From: Legionella jamestowniensis
GTDB taxonomy: Bacteria; Pseudomonadota; Gammaproteobacteria; Legionellales; Legionellaceae
Length of the DNA: 64,000 nt
Direction of reading: 5' to 3'
Assembly (NCBI RefSeq): GCF_001467745.1
Contig: NZ_LNYG01000013.1
Span: 1,177,354 to 1,241,353 of the forward strand
The notes beneath the pieces were generated by a model that saw only the letters and a program-made list of their open reading frames with translations, was not told where the DNA came from and did no database searches. The translations under genes and the position numbers were made by a program. Positions 27,027 to 37,229 of the stretch are shown in pieces (the stretch's first letter is position 1; every line of letters starts with the position of its first letter).

Positions 27027-28376
27027 GTGTCTGCGAATCTTTGGCAGAAATGCTTAAGTTTTTTAAAAGAGGAATACCCTCCCCAACAATTCAATACATG
27101 GTTGCGTCCCTTGCAGGCTGAATTTCATGATGCTAATTTAGTTTTGCTAGCGCCAAATCGATTTGTTGTGGATTGGGTAAAAAAGAATTTTTATTCCAGA
27201 ATAAAGGAATTGGTAAGTCAATTTGGTGGTGGCCTTATTTCATCGGTTAGTATTGAAATTGGTTCTAAAGCAGTTTCCACCGCCCCTATTGAACAGCAAC
27301 CTGCAAAGATACAAGCAACTAGCAAGGTAGTAGCGAAGAAAGCAGCTGATTATAAAAATAGTTATCTTAACAAGAAGTTTCTTTTTGATAGTTTCGTGGA
27401 AGGAAATTCTAACCAGCTTGCCAGGGCTGCTTCATTGCAAGTTGCTGAGCGACCTGGTGAAGCTTATAATCCTCTTTTTATCTATGGTGGTGTTGGTTTG
27501 GGTAAAACCCACTTAATGCATGCTATTGGTAATACCATATTAAAAAACAACCCCGAAGCAAAAGTTCTTTATCTTCATTCTGAACGATTTGTTGCTGATA
27601 TGGTGAAGGCTTTACAAACAAATTCAATTAATGAGTTTAAAAGATTCTATCGTTCTTTAAACGCTTTATTGATTGATGATATCCAGTTTTTTGCTGGAAA
27701 GGATCGCTCTCAGGAGGAATTTTTCCATACTTTCAATGCCTTACTCGAAGGCCAGCAGCAGATTATCCTTACAAGTGATCGTTACCCTAAAGAAATTGAG
27801 GGCATGGAGGAGCGTCTTAAGTCGCGTTTCGGCTGGGGGCTTACTGTCGCTGTGGAACCTCCTGAACTAGAAACACGCGTTGCAATTTTAATGAGCAAGG
27901 CGGAGCAATCTAATATTGAACTTCCTTATGAGGTTGCCTTTTTTATTGCCAAAAGGATTCGTTCCAATGTACGTGAGTTAGAGGGGGCATTGCGACGGGT
28001 AATTGCAAACGCTCATTTCACAGGCAAACCTATTACAATTGATTTTGTCCATGAGGCTTTACGTGACCTTCTGGCTTTACAAGATAAATTAGTAACCATA
28101 GAGAATATTCAAAAAACAGTTGCTGAATACTATAAGGTTAAGGTTGCTGATTTACTATCAAAGCGACGTAGTCGCTCGATAGCCCGCCCTCGACAAATGG
28201 CTATGGCATTAGCTAAAGAGTTGACCAATCACAGTTTACCGGAAATTGGTGATCATTTCGGTGGGCGTGATCATACAACTGTCATTCATGCCTGTCGTAA
28301 AGTAAAAGAGCTGGTGCAGGATGAGAATGATTTCGCTGAAGATTATAAAAATTTAATGCGCACTTTAACGTCTTAA
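27027..28376 (+). CDS. dnaA: Chromosomal replication initiator DnaA
   Basis: The 449-residue protein has all four DnaA domains: N-terminal DnaB-interaction domain ([20 protein letters not shown]), a short linker, the AAA+ domain with Walker [17 protein letters not shown] near 150 and Walker [10 protein letters not shown] near 213, and the DNA-binding domain ending with [15 protein letters not shown], the DnaA-box recognition motif. Start is GTG at 27027 with GAGGA seven bases upstream. It leads the dnaA-dnaN-recF run; dnaN starts 12 bp after its stop. Confidence 0.99.
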   Translation: MSANLWQKCLSFLKEEYPPQQFNTWLRPLQAEFHDANLVLLAPNRFVVDWVKKNFYSRIKELVSQFGGGLISSVSIEIGSKAVSTAPIEQQPAKIQATSKVVAKKAADYKNSYLNKKFLFDSFVEGNSNQLARAASLQVAERPGEAYNPLFIYGGVGLGKTHLMHAIGNTILKNNPEAKVLYLHSERFVADMVKALQTNSINEFKRFYRSLNALLIDDIQFFAGKDRSQEEFFHTFNALLEGQQQIILTSDRYPKEIEGMEERLKSRFGWGLTVAVEPPELETRVAILMSKAEQSNIELPYEVAFFIAKRIRSNVRELEGALRRVIANAHFTGKPITIDFVHEALRDLLALQDKLVTIENIQKTVAEYYKVKVADLLSKRRSRSIARPRQMAMALAKELTNHSLPEIGDHFGGRDHTTVIHACRKVKELVQDENDFAEDYKNLMRTLTS

Positions 28377-28388
28377 TTTGGATAAGCT

Positions 28389-29495
28389 ATGTTTGACTTG
28401 ACACTCGCCAAAGACCAACTCCTCACACCCTTATTAACTGTAGCTGGGGCCGTTGATAAAAAGCAATCATTGGCTATTTTATCAAATATTCTACTTTGTC
28501 TTGAGGATAATCAGTTATTGCTTACCGCTACTGACTTAGAGATGGAAATTACTGCCCGTATTACTTGTGATGCCAGTCATTCTGCCGGCAAAATAACGGT
28601 GCCTGCTAAAAAATTTATTGATATTATTCGCTCCCTTGATGACGATGCTACACCTACCATCACGTTAAGTGCGAATACAGTGGTTATTGGTGCTGGACGT
28701 AGTAAATTTAAATTAGCCACTCTGCCGGCAGAAGATTTTCCTGCGAGTGAAGATGAATTAAGCGAAGTGGAATTTACAATTGCCAGGACAGAACTTATTC
28801 ATTTGTTGCAATCGACTCATTTTGCCATGTCTCAACATGATGTTCGTGTTTTTTTAAATGGCTTATTATTTGAATTAGATGGACAAGTCTTTACTGCAGT
28901 GGCTACCGATGGTCATCGCATGGCAGTGTGTAAATTGAATTCAGGGTTGGTTAATTCCCATCATCGTTTTCTCATTCCTAGAAAGGGCGTGCAGGAAATG
29001 TTGAGGTTATTAAGCAATATTGATGACGAGCAAATAGTTGTTTTTGCAGGCAAGGGTCACTTTAAACTTTCGACACAAAAATATACTTTTCAGTCTAAAT
29101 TAATTGAAGCCCGTTTCCCACCCTACACGAAGGCCATTCCTAAGCAGCAAGATAAATTTGTTCTCATTGATCGTGACTTACTCAAACGCGCCCTAGCACG
29201 CATTGTTATTCTCGCTCATGAGAAATCCCGTGCTGTCATTTTACATATGCAACCTGGCTCACTTACTTTAATTGCTAATAACCAGGAGCAAGAAGAGGCA
29301 ACAGAAGGCCTCGAAGCCCACACGGATGGCAACGAAATAAAAATTGGTATTAATGCCAGTTATTTGTTGGACGTATTAAACTTTCTTAGCGAAGGGTTAA
29401 TACGTTTATCCATGTCTACTACTGATAGTAGTATTTTGGTTGAATCAGTTCAAGATGAGCATTATCAATATATTATTATGCCAATGAAATTATGA
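28389..29495 (+). CDS. dnaN: DNA polymerase III sliding clamp (beta subunit)
   Basis: At 368 residues this has the usual length for DnaN, which forms a dimeric ring of three similar domains per monomer and tethers polymerase III to DNA. Recognisable stretches are LSNILLCLEDNQLLLTATDL near 33, RVFLNGLLFEL near 153, VATDGHRMAVC near 170 and the C-terminal QYIIMPMKL typical of beta clamps. It overlaps recF by four bases (ATGA), so the two are translationally coupled. Confidence 0.98.
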   Translation: MFDLTLAKDQLLTPLLTVAGAVDKKQSLAILSNILLCLEDNQLLLTATDLEMEITARITCDASHSAGKITVPAKKFIDIIRSLDDDATPTITLSANTVVIGAGRSKFKLATLPAEDFPASEDELSEVEFTIARTELIHLLQSTHFAMSQHDVRVFLNGLLFELDGQVFTAVATDGHRMAVCKLNSGLVNSHHRFLIPRKGVQEMLRLLSNIDDEQIVVFAGKGHFKLSTQKYTFQSKLIEARFPPYTKAIPKQQDKFVLIDRDLLKRALARIVILAHEKSRAVILHMQPGSLTLIANNQEQEEATEGLEAHTDGNEIKIGINASYLLDVLNFLSEGLIRLSMSTTDSSILVESVQDEHYQYIIMPMKL

Positions 29496-30550
29496 GCCTA
29501 GCTCAATTACAAATTCATCATCTCCGTAATATTAAGTCTGCCCGTTTAGATTTCCATCCACACATTAATCTTTTCTCTGGTGTTAATGGTAGCGGTAAGA
29601 CTTCTGTGTTAGAGGCAATTTATTTACTAGGGAGTGGTCATTCCTTTCGAACGCGGGAAATATTACCCCTGATCAGTCAAGGCGAAGAAACGATGACCGT
29701 TTTTTCTCGCACGCTTGATGAGCAGAGTATTAGTATTCAAAAATCTGTCCATTCCCCTACTCTCGTACGCATCAATAAATTGACATGTCAAAGTAGTAGT
29801 GAGCTTGCTCATTTTCTACCGTGTCAGGTATTTTATCAGGATATTTTTCAAATAATTGATGCTGGTCCCGCCATTCGCCGAACCGTGTTGGATTGGGGGT
29901 TGTTTCACGTGAAACAGGATTACCATTTTTTGTGGAAAGACTATAAAAGAGCGTTGAAACAACGCAATTATCTTTTAAAACAAAAGGCGTCCCCTAAAGA
30001 TCTTGAACCATGGAATAGTATCCTTGATGAACTTGCTTCTCGGTTACATCAAGCGAGAGAACAGTATTTCTTACAATTACGCCCTGAATTTGAAAAAACT
30101 CTCATGCAACTTAGTAATTTTCATTGTTCACTCAATTACTATAAAGGCTGGGACAAGCGGGATAATGGAAAATCACTTGCAACAATTCTCGCAGAAAGTT
30201 ACCAAAAGGATATACTTCGTCAATTTACCCATTATGGACCCCATCAGGCGGATTTATTCGTGGCGAGTGAAGATTTCACGGCCAAACAATATTTATCACG
30301 TGGGCAACAAAAAATTTTGCTGTTCGCTTTAAAACTTGCCCAAGCCAATTTAACACCCAAGTCATGTATTTATTTGTGCGATGATTTGGCTTCAGAACTT
30401 GATAAGGGACATGTTGAACGTTTATTACATTTTTTTCTTACAGTAAACGGCCAGTTTTTTATTACTTCTACGCAACCTCTTGATGATTATTTCCAAACTT
30501 CAAAAGATATAAAATTATTTTCAGTGCTGGAAGGTAAGGTTACTGAATGA
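29492..30550 (+). CDS. recF: DNA replication and repair protein RecF
   Basis: The 352-residue protein is an SMC-like ABC ATPase that helps load RecA at single-strand gaps. Walker A is SGVNGSGKTSVLEAIY near 34, the signature motif is YLSRGQQKILLFALKLAQ near 270, and Walker B is CIYLCDDLASELD near 290. It starts within the dnaN stop codon. A perfect 16-bp parS site (29901-29916) is embedded in the coding sequence and encodes part of GLFHVKQD, so the sequence serves two functions. Confidence 0.97.
   Translation: MSLAQLQIHHLRNIKSARLDFHPHINLFSGVNGSGKTSVLEAIYLLGSGHSFRTREILPLISQGEETMTVFSRTLDEQSISIQKSVHSPTLVRINKLTCQSSSELAHFLPCQVFYQDIFQIIDAGPAIRRTVLDWGLFHVKQDYHFLWKDYKRALKQRNYLLKQKASPKDLEPWNSILDELASRLHQAREQYFLQLRPEFEKTLMQLSNFHCSLNYYKGWDKRDNGKSLATILAESYQKDILRQFTHYGPHQADLFVASEDFTAKQYLSRGQQKILLFALKLAQANLTPKSCIYLCDDLASELDKGHVERLLHFFLTVNGQFFITSTQPLDDYFQTSKDIKLFSVLEGKVTE
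29901..29916. promoter_or_regulatory. parS centromere site inside recF
   Basis: TGTTTCACGTGAAACA is the perfect palindromic consensus parS recognised by chromosomal ParB. It lies inside recF. ParB loading at origin-proximal parS sites organises chromosome segregation with ParA and SMC/MukB-type condensins. parAB are not in this window. Confidence 0.9.
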
Positions 30551-30554
30551 TAAA

Positions 30555-30570
30555 TGTTTCACGTGAAACA
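30555..30570. promoter_or_regulatory. parS centromere site between recF and gyrB
   Basis: A second identical TGTTTCACGTGAAACA begins four bases after the recF stop codon, 639 bp after the start of the first. It is intergenic. Confidence 0.92.
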
Positions 30571-30739
30571 TCCTTTTCTTACACAAGTAAAATTAGTTTC
30601 GCAAAGACATCGAGAGTTGCGCTCACTTCACAAAACCACTGGGTGTATTCTTAACCTCCTAAAATCTTTCAAATTGCATTTTGATCGTAATAACCCACAT
30701 AAATTCTTTCCTTTTTGTTAAGGAAAATCAGGGCTTAAA

Positions 30740-30779
30740 TTTTTACAATCCTGTAAAAAAGTCCGGGCTGTGGTACAAT
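30740..30779 (+). promoter_or_regulatory. Probable gyrB promoter with overlapping palindrome
   Basis: An extended -10 element, TGG followed by TACAAT (30774-30779), lies 37 bp before the gyrB start. No good TTGACA is found at the standard spacing. A perfect 8-bp inverted repeat TTTTTACA-ATCC-TGTAAAAA (30740-30759) covers the -35 area and could be an operator, or a supercoiling-sensitive feature of the gyrase promoter. Confidence 0.4.
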
Positions 30780-30801
30780 AAGTGATTTAGTACCTATATA
30801 G

Positions 30802-33234
<2,433 letters not shown>

Positions 33235-33289
33235 CAACAAATTGTTCTAAGAAGCCACCGAGTTAATCTTTGTAATCAAACCTTTCTTT

Positions 33290-33319
33290 ACTCCTTCAAG
33301 CATACTTGCTTGAAGGAGT
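33290..33319 (+). terminator. Hairpin after gyrB
   Basis: A perfect 13-bp stem, ACTCCTTCAAGCA paired with TGCTTGAAGGAGT, encloses a four-base loop (TACT). It is followed by GTCTTAAAAG rather than a run of T, so it is an imperfect intrinsic terminator or an RNA-stabilising hairpin. The rest of the 313-bp gap to 33547 is AT-rich and shows no gene or other motif. Confidence 0.6.
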
Positions 33320-33547
33320 GTCTTAAAAGCACAATTTACGATATTGAACGTATTCAATTAAAAAGCATGATTAGATATCTATAGATTATCGCTATGTTCA
33401 AATTATAAATTCAATAAGGTAATCAACATTGAAAATAACTTCATTGTTTATATCAAGATAAATAAATTTTCAATTCGAATAAATTTAATACTTTCTTAAT
33501 AAAATATATTTACAATAAGTGATTTTAAGGCTGATTGTACATATAAA

Positions 33548-34207
33548 ATGAAAATATATAAAACATTATCGCAAGCGGCTTCTGCATTTAAACGTAGGCC
33601 AAGAGAAGTATTTGCTATCTTAAGTTTAAACGGCAACGCTTATTTTGTTTTTCGCAGCAATCCTAGTGCAGAGATGGCCACAAAAATTCAAGCATTTAAT
33701 AAAATGAAAGTGCACAATGAATTAGTTGGAGAAGGTGATAAAGGGGGCATTGATCAAGGGAGGATAGAAAGACTTTTTAAATTCATGGTTAGCGCAGGCG
33801 TCCCATCTTTATTTCCGGAAAGAGGTCAACATGCAGAAGAGAATCTAATCAGAAATTTTTCCAGAAGTGTTGAAAAATATAAAGCAGCATTTCCAAGGCA
33901 AAAGATTCAAACTATCGATGTATTTTTAAGCCATTCACCCTGTCAAGAAAAAGGAGTCCACAATGCTAGCAGCCAATGCACCATCAATGGTTTTTTCCTT
34001 CCAATAGGTTGTGATCAAAAACTAACGACATTTTTTAAATCCAAGCACTATCAATCAGTCGATAAAAATAGTTTTAGTGATAAAACTAAAGTGCGAGTAC
34101 GCTATAATTTTACCTTTGATGCTTCTGTTAATAATGAGAATGATCTTGTCAGTGAAGCCGATCCTGAACTTAAGTTTGCATTAAATAAATACATGGAAAA
34201 TAAATAA
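33548..34207 (+). CDS. Unrecognised protein with cytidine-deaminase-like zinc-site residues
   Basis: The 219-residue protein has a residue set expected for the deaminase superfamily: His95 and Glu97 in GQHAEENLIRNF, Cys132 in FLSHSPCQEKG, and Cys144 in SSQCTING. In deaminases HxE and PCxxC bind zinc and the Glu is catalytic; here the cysteines are 12 apart instead of 3, which is unusual. The N-terminal FAILSLNGNAYFVFRSNP resembles the first two deaminase beta strands. The HAEENL and SxSPC wording recalls polymorphic-toxin deaminases. No immunity gene, signal peptide or secretion tag is evident, and the ribosome site is poor. It sits alone between gyrB and a minus-strand unknown gene, an accessory spot in the otherwise conserved origin region. 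Confidence 0.6.
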   Translation: MKIYKTLSQAASAFKRRPREVFAILSLNGNAYFVFRSNPSAEMATKIQAFNKMKVHNELVGEGDKGGIDQGRIERLFKFMVSAGVPSLFPERGQHAEENLIRNFSRSVEKYKAAFPRQKIQTIDVFLSHSPCQEKGVHNASSQCTINGFFLPIGCDQKLTTFFKSKHYQSVDKNSFSDKTKVRVRYNFTFDASVNNENDLVSEADPELKFALNKYMENK

Positions 34208-34284
34208 TATGCGTGGGAAAGATCAAATTGATGTGGTCATTGCCAACAGAACTCACCCAACAGATTTTGTAGGTAAAATTAAAA

Positions 34285-34357
34285 GCCGCATCCTTGCGGC
34301 AAAGCACATCCATTGTGCTGGTCCCTTAGTTTGACTTCCTGTCAGACAATCCTTGTC
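34285..34357 (+). other. Cluster of three small hairpins with ATCC loops in a 304-bp gap
   Basis: Three short inverted repeats follow each other: GCCGC-ATCCTT-GCGGC (34285-34300), AGCAC-ATCCATT-GTGCT (34303-34319) and GACAA-TCC-TTGTC (34345-34357). Each has ATCC in or at the loop. A 41-codon frame (34209-34334) spans the first two but has no ribosome site or familiar sequence. The rest of 34208-34479 shows nothing clear. Confidence 0.4.
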
Positions 34358-34479
34358 ATCCTTTATGTATTCAGTATATATCCTTTGTACAAACTGTCAT
34401 GAAGGAATTCGATGTATACAGTGTAAGAAATATCTCAAAGATGCAGAAGCATTCTCTTAGAATGCTAGCATCTAGTACA

Positions 34480-34507
34480 AAATGCGCACGCCCATAAGGC
34501 GTGCGCA
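34480..34507 (-). terminator. Rho-independent terminator for the gene ending at 34512
   Basis: A perfect 10-bp GC-rich stem TGCGCACGCC / GGCGTGCGCA with a five-base loop lies five bases after the stop codon and, read on the minus strand, is followed by TTTTGT. This is a standard intrinsic terminator. Confidence 0.8.
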
Positions 34508-34511
34508 AAGA

Positions 34512-35126
34512 TTAATTATAAATATTGTTAGTAGTTAGTGTTTGGGTTGCCTGTTTTTCTTGAGATGTGGAAGGTGTAAACAAACTATTCCGCCCAGGGG
34601 CAGATAAAGATTTTTCTTCGATAATAGCCCCGAATTGAATTTCCTTATTATCCGTTTTAGCTAATGTGACAGAAAATATTTCATGAAGCTGCCTGGCAAT
34701 TTTTGAGTGCTGTTCTTGTGGCGCAGAAGCGGCTAGCTTTTCAGAAAACGCTTTTCTATCGGGGATTAAATGATCAACTAAATCGGCGAACTCATGAAAT
34801 AAGGAGACATCAAATTCAGGATTGCTAAAAACCAGATGTGGTGTGTCACCATGCAGCTTAGTAATTAATCGATTCAAAATACAGGCACGTTCCACTGCGC
34901 CCGCAAATTTTTCAGGACAAAGTGTGCGATGAACCATTGCATTTAATTTGCTGAAACCATCCGTTGGACATTGCAGGATAATTGTGGTTACTAGAGCGGT
35001 TCGTTGTTTAACACTGAGTTGTTGAATAGCTTCTGAACTTTCGTTTAATGACGTCCCGTTATCTTTAGTAATCAGTAACTCATAAGGATTTTCCATTGAA
35101 ACTAATTCTTGCAGTGAGTATTTCAT
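34512..35126 (-). CDS. Unrecognised 204-residue protein
   Basis: The frame is open to 35201, but a GGAG lies seven bases before the ATG at 35126, so the start MKYSLQELVSMENPYELL is preferred. The protein is soluble, acidic to neutral, mostly helical, with no signal peptide, membrane helix or known catalytic motif. Its C-terminal 45 residues are polar and probably disordered (EEKSLSAPGRN..., then TSQEKQATQTLTTNNIYN), rich in Ser, Thr, Glu and Gln, as in many Dot/Icm substrates. It lies upstream of hfq on the opposite strand, where L. pneumophila has the effector gene ravA by my recollection; homology was not established. A strong terminator follows. Confidence 0.6.
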   Translation of the reverse strand: MKYSLQELVSMENPYELLITKDNGTSLNESSEAIQQLSVKQRTALVTTIILQCPTDGFSKLNAMVHRTLCPEKFAGAVERACILNRLITKLHGDTPHLVFSNPEFDVSLFHEFADLVDHLIPDRKAFSEKLAASAPQEQHSKIARQLHEIFSVTLAKTDNKEIQFGAIIEEKSLSAPGRNSLFTPSTSQEKQATQTLTTNNIYN

Positions 35127-35265
35127 GTTAATCTCCATATTAATTGCCTGTGGTTGAATAGCCAATTGCCGTTTTCCCCAGCTCTCTCTGGTGGTTTCCA
35201 CTGTTTAAATGCCTTGCTCCTTTGAATAAACAGCTTGTAAAGAGTGTGGAATAGTATGCTAGCCC

Positions 35266-35294
35266 TTGACAATAGACCGGGTGGTCAATAATTT
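35266..35294 (+). promoter_or_regulatory. Promoter-like sequence with TetR/NemR-type operator
   Basis: TTGACA (35266-35271) and TAATTT (35289-35294) are separated by 17 bp. The spacer carries TAGACC-gggt-GGTCAA (35273-35288), one base off the TAGACCNNNNGGTCTA palindrome bound by NemR-like TetR regulators. The first gene downstream on the plus strand is hfq, 257 bp away. No TetR gene is in the window. The remainder of the 35127-35550 gap is AT-rich with a T10-12 run near 35492 and no evident gene. Confidence 0.45.
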
Positions 35295-35550
35295 TTGATA
35301 CAGGCCCTTCTATAGTAACGAAATCGAATAGGATGCAACAACCTGATTTTTAATACCTCTGCACGGAGCAGTTTAGCCTATTTAAAAAAATGATGGCGAG
35401 AGTGGTCATGATTGCAAGCGCGAAACGGAATAGGTAATTAAATACTTTAAAAGCGGAAAAATATTTTTTAAGAACACTTAAGTTTTTTTTTTTACAGACG
35501 ACAACATTCGTGAGTGGTTGCCTGAATACAATAATAATAAGGAGTGGGCA

Positions 35551-35796
35551 ATGTCAAAAAATCATCTCTTGCAAGACCCTTTCTTAAACGAATTGAGGAA
35601 GGAGAAAATTCCTGTCTCTGTGTTTCTAGTGAATGGAATAAAATTACATGGCATAGTGGATTCTTTCGATCAGTACGTGGTGATGTTAAAGAACTCCGTT
35701 ACGCAAATGGTTTACAAGCATGCAATTTCCACTGTTGTACCTTCACGCTTGGTTAAAATACCCGCTGGTGATGAAGAAGGAAATGTGGCAGACTAG
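35551..35796 (+). CDS. hfq: RNA chaperone Hfq
   Basis: The 81-residue protein starts [20 protein letters not shown], the canonical Hfq N-terminus, followed by [20 protein letters not shown] (Sm1) and [13 protein letters not shown] (Sm2 with the YKHAI motif). A longer frame begins at 35518, but AAGGAG at 35539-35544 fixes the ATG at 35551. Hfq is a hexamer that pairs small RNAs with mRNAs; in Legionella it influences the replicative-to-transmissive switch. hflX begins 29 bp downstream, the common gene pair. Confidence 0.98.
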   Translation: MSKNHLLQDPFLNELRKEKIPVSVFLVNGIKLHGIVDSFDQYVVMLKNSVTQMVYKHAISTVVPSRLVKIPAGDEEGNVAD

Positions 35797-35825
35797 CTGT
35801 TTTAATTTTAAGCGGACATTAAGCC

Positions 35826-37079
35826 TTGTTTGAACGACCACAAGGAGGAGAACGTGCCATCCTGGTACAATTGGCACTACCCGGCATAGATACTGCAAGA
35901 GCGATGGCTGAGTTTAAAGAGTTGGCAGTATCGGCACAAGCGGAAGTTATGGCTTGCGTAGAAGGTGCACGTTCTACTCCTGAAGCAAAATATTATGTTG
36001 GATTAGGGAAAGCAGAAGAAATTAAACACCAAGTACTGGCTCATCAAGCAGAGCTGGTGCTAGTCAATCACGAGCTTTCTCCCTCTCAGGAACGAAATCT
36101 GGAACGACTATTAGAATGTCGCGTTGTGGATCGCAGTGGTTTGATTCTTGATATTTTTGCCCAACGAGCTCGCACTTTCGAAGGAAAGTTACAAGTAGAG
36201 CTTGCGCAGTTGCAGCATTTATCGACCCGCCTGGTTCGCGGATGGACCCACCTTGAAAGGCAAAAAGGGGGAATTGGCTTGCGGGGGCCTGGAGAAACCC
36301 AGTTAGAAACAGATAGACGGTTGTTACGTGAGCGGATTAAATCCATTAATAAGCGGCTGGAAAAAGTAAGACGCAGTCGAGATCAGAATCGTCGTGCCCG
36401 TCAAAAAGCAGCATTGCCGACAGTATCTTTAGTGGGATACACAAACGCTGGGAAATCAACGCTTTTTAATGCCTTAACCGGAGAAAGTATTTACGCAGCC
36501 AATCAATTATTTGCGACACTTGATCCGACGATGCGTAAAGTGGAGCTACCCGGCGCAGCTTCGATAATTTTAACCGATACGGTTGGTTTTATCCGTGACC
36601 TCCCTCACCAATTGATAGAAGCTTTCCGAGCGACCCTTGAAGAGACGCAGGAAGCAGATTTATTACTGCATGTTATTGATGTTTCCGATCCGCATTGGCG
36701 GGATAGTGTGTTTGCTGTAGAACAAGTATTAGATGAGCTTGGTGTTAAAGATATTCCTATGCTCCAAATTTTTAACAAAATAGATCAACAAGGGAATTGG
36801 GAAGCTAAAATTGACCAGCAAGAAGAAGGAATTAAAGTGTGGATTTCTGCAAAAACCGGTGCAGGATTAAATCTGTTGCGGCAAGCCATTGCAGTCCAAC
36901 TTCAAGGCGCGATTATCGAGGAAGAAGTTTTATTAGCCCCTGCAGAAGCCAAGCTGAGAGCTGCGCTTTATGAAATAGATGCGGTTATCGATGAGAAAGA
37001 GGAAAGAGAAGGCGGATGGCGTTTAAAAATTAAACTGACGAAAGAGCAAAAACAACGTCTATGGAAAGACTCTTTATAG
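35826..37079 (+). CDS. hflX: Ribosome-associated GTPase HflX
   Basis: The 417-residue protein starts at a TTG (FERPQGGERAILVQL), the family-like N-terminus. The HflX domain includes KYYVGLGKAEEI and LVNHELSPSQERNLE, then the glycine-rich GGIGLRGPGETQLETDRR near 150. The G domain has GYTNAGKSTLFN (P-loop, near 203), DTVGFIRDLP (switch II) and NKID. It splits stalled ribosomes during stress. It follows hfq and is probably co-transcribed with it. An inverted repeat GCATCCCTC/GAGGGATGC with a long loop lies downstream (37109-37159). Confidence 0.97.
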   Translation: MFERPQGGERAILVQLALPGIDTARAMAEFKELAVSAQAEVMACVEGARSTPEAKYYVGLGKAEEIKHQVLAHQAELVLVNHELSPSQERNLERLLECRVVDRSGLILDIFAQRARTFEGKLQVELAQLQHLSTRLVRGWTHLERQKGGIGLRGPGETQLETDRRLLRERIKSINKRLEKVRRSRDQNRRARQKAALPTVSLVGYTNAGKSTLFNALTGESIYAANQLFATLDPTMRKVELPGAASIILTDTVGFIRDLPHQLIEAFRATLEETQEADLLLHVIDVSDPHWRDSVFAVEQVLDELGVKDIPMLQIFNKIDQQGNWEAKIDQQEEGIKVWISAKTGAGLNLLRQAIAVQLQGAIIEEEVLLAPAEAKLRAALYEIDAVIDEKEEREGGWRLKIKLTKEQKQRLWKDSL

Positions 37080-37229
37080 GACGGTCTTCTTTTGCGTCTA
37101 ATTAAGGAGCATCCCTCTAAAAGCTTTTGCGAACAACTAGGGTTATCAGGTTGAGGGATGCGTGTTTGTAATTGATTTTCAAAACTATCCTGTGTCACTT
37201 TTTCAATAATCATTCTAATTCTCATTTAG

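Noticed and set aside
34209..34334. 41-codon frame after the deaminase-like gene
   Set aside because: No ribosome site and no recognisable sequence; it spans two hairpins, so chance is more likely.
36968..37225. Minus-strand 85-residue frame at the end of hflX
   Set aside because: It mostly overlaps hflX in another frame and is Arg/Cys/Ser-rich shadow sequence with no ribosome site support.
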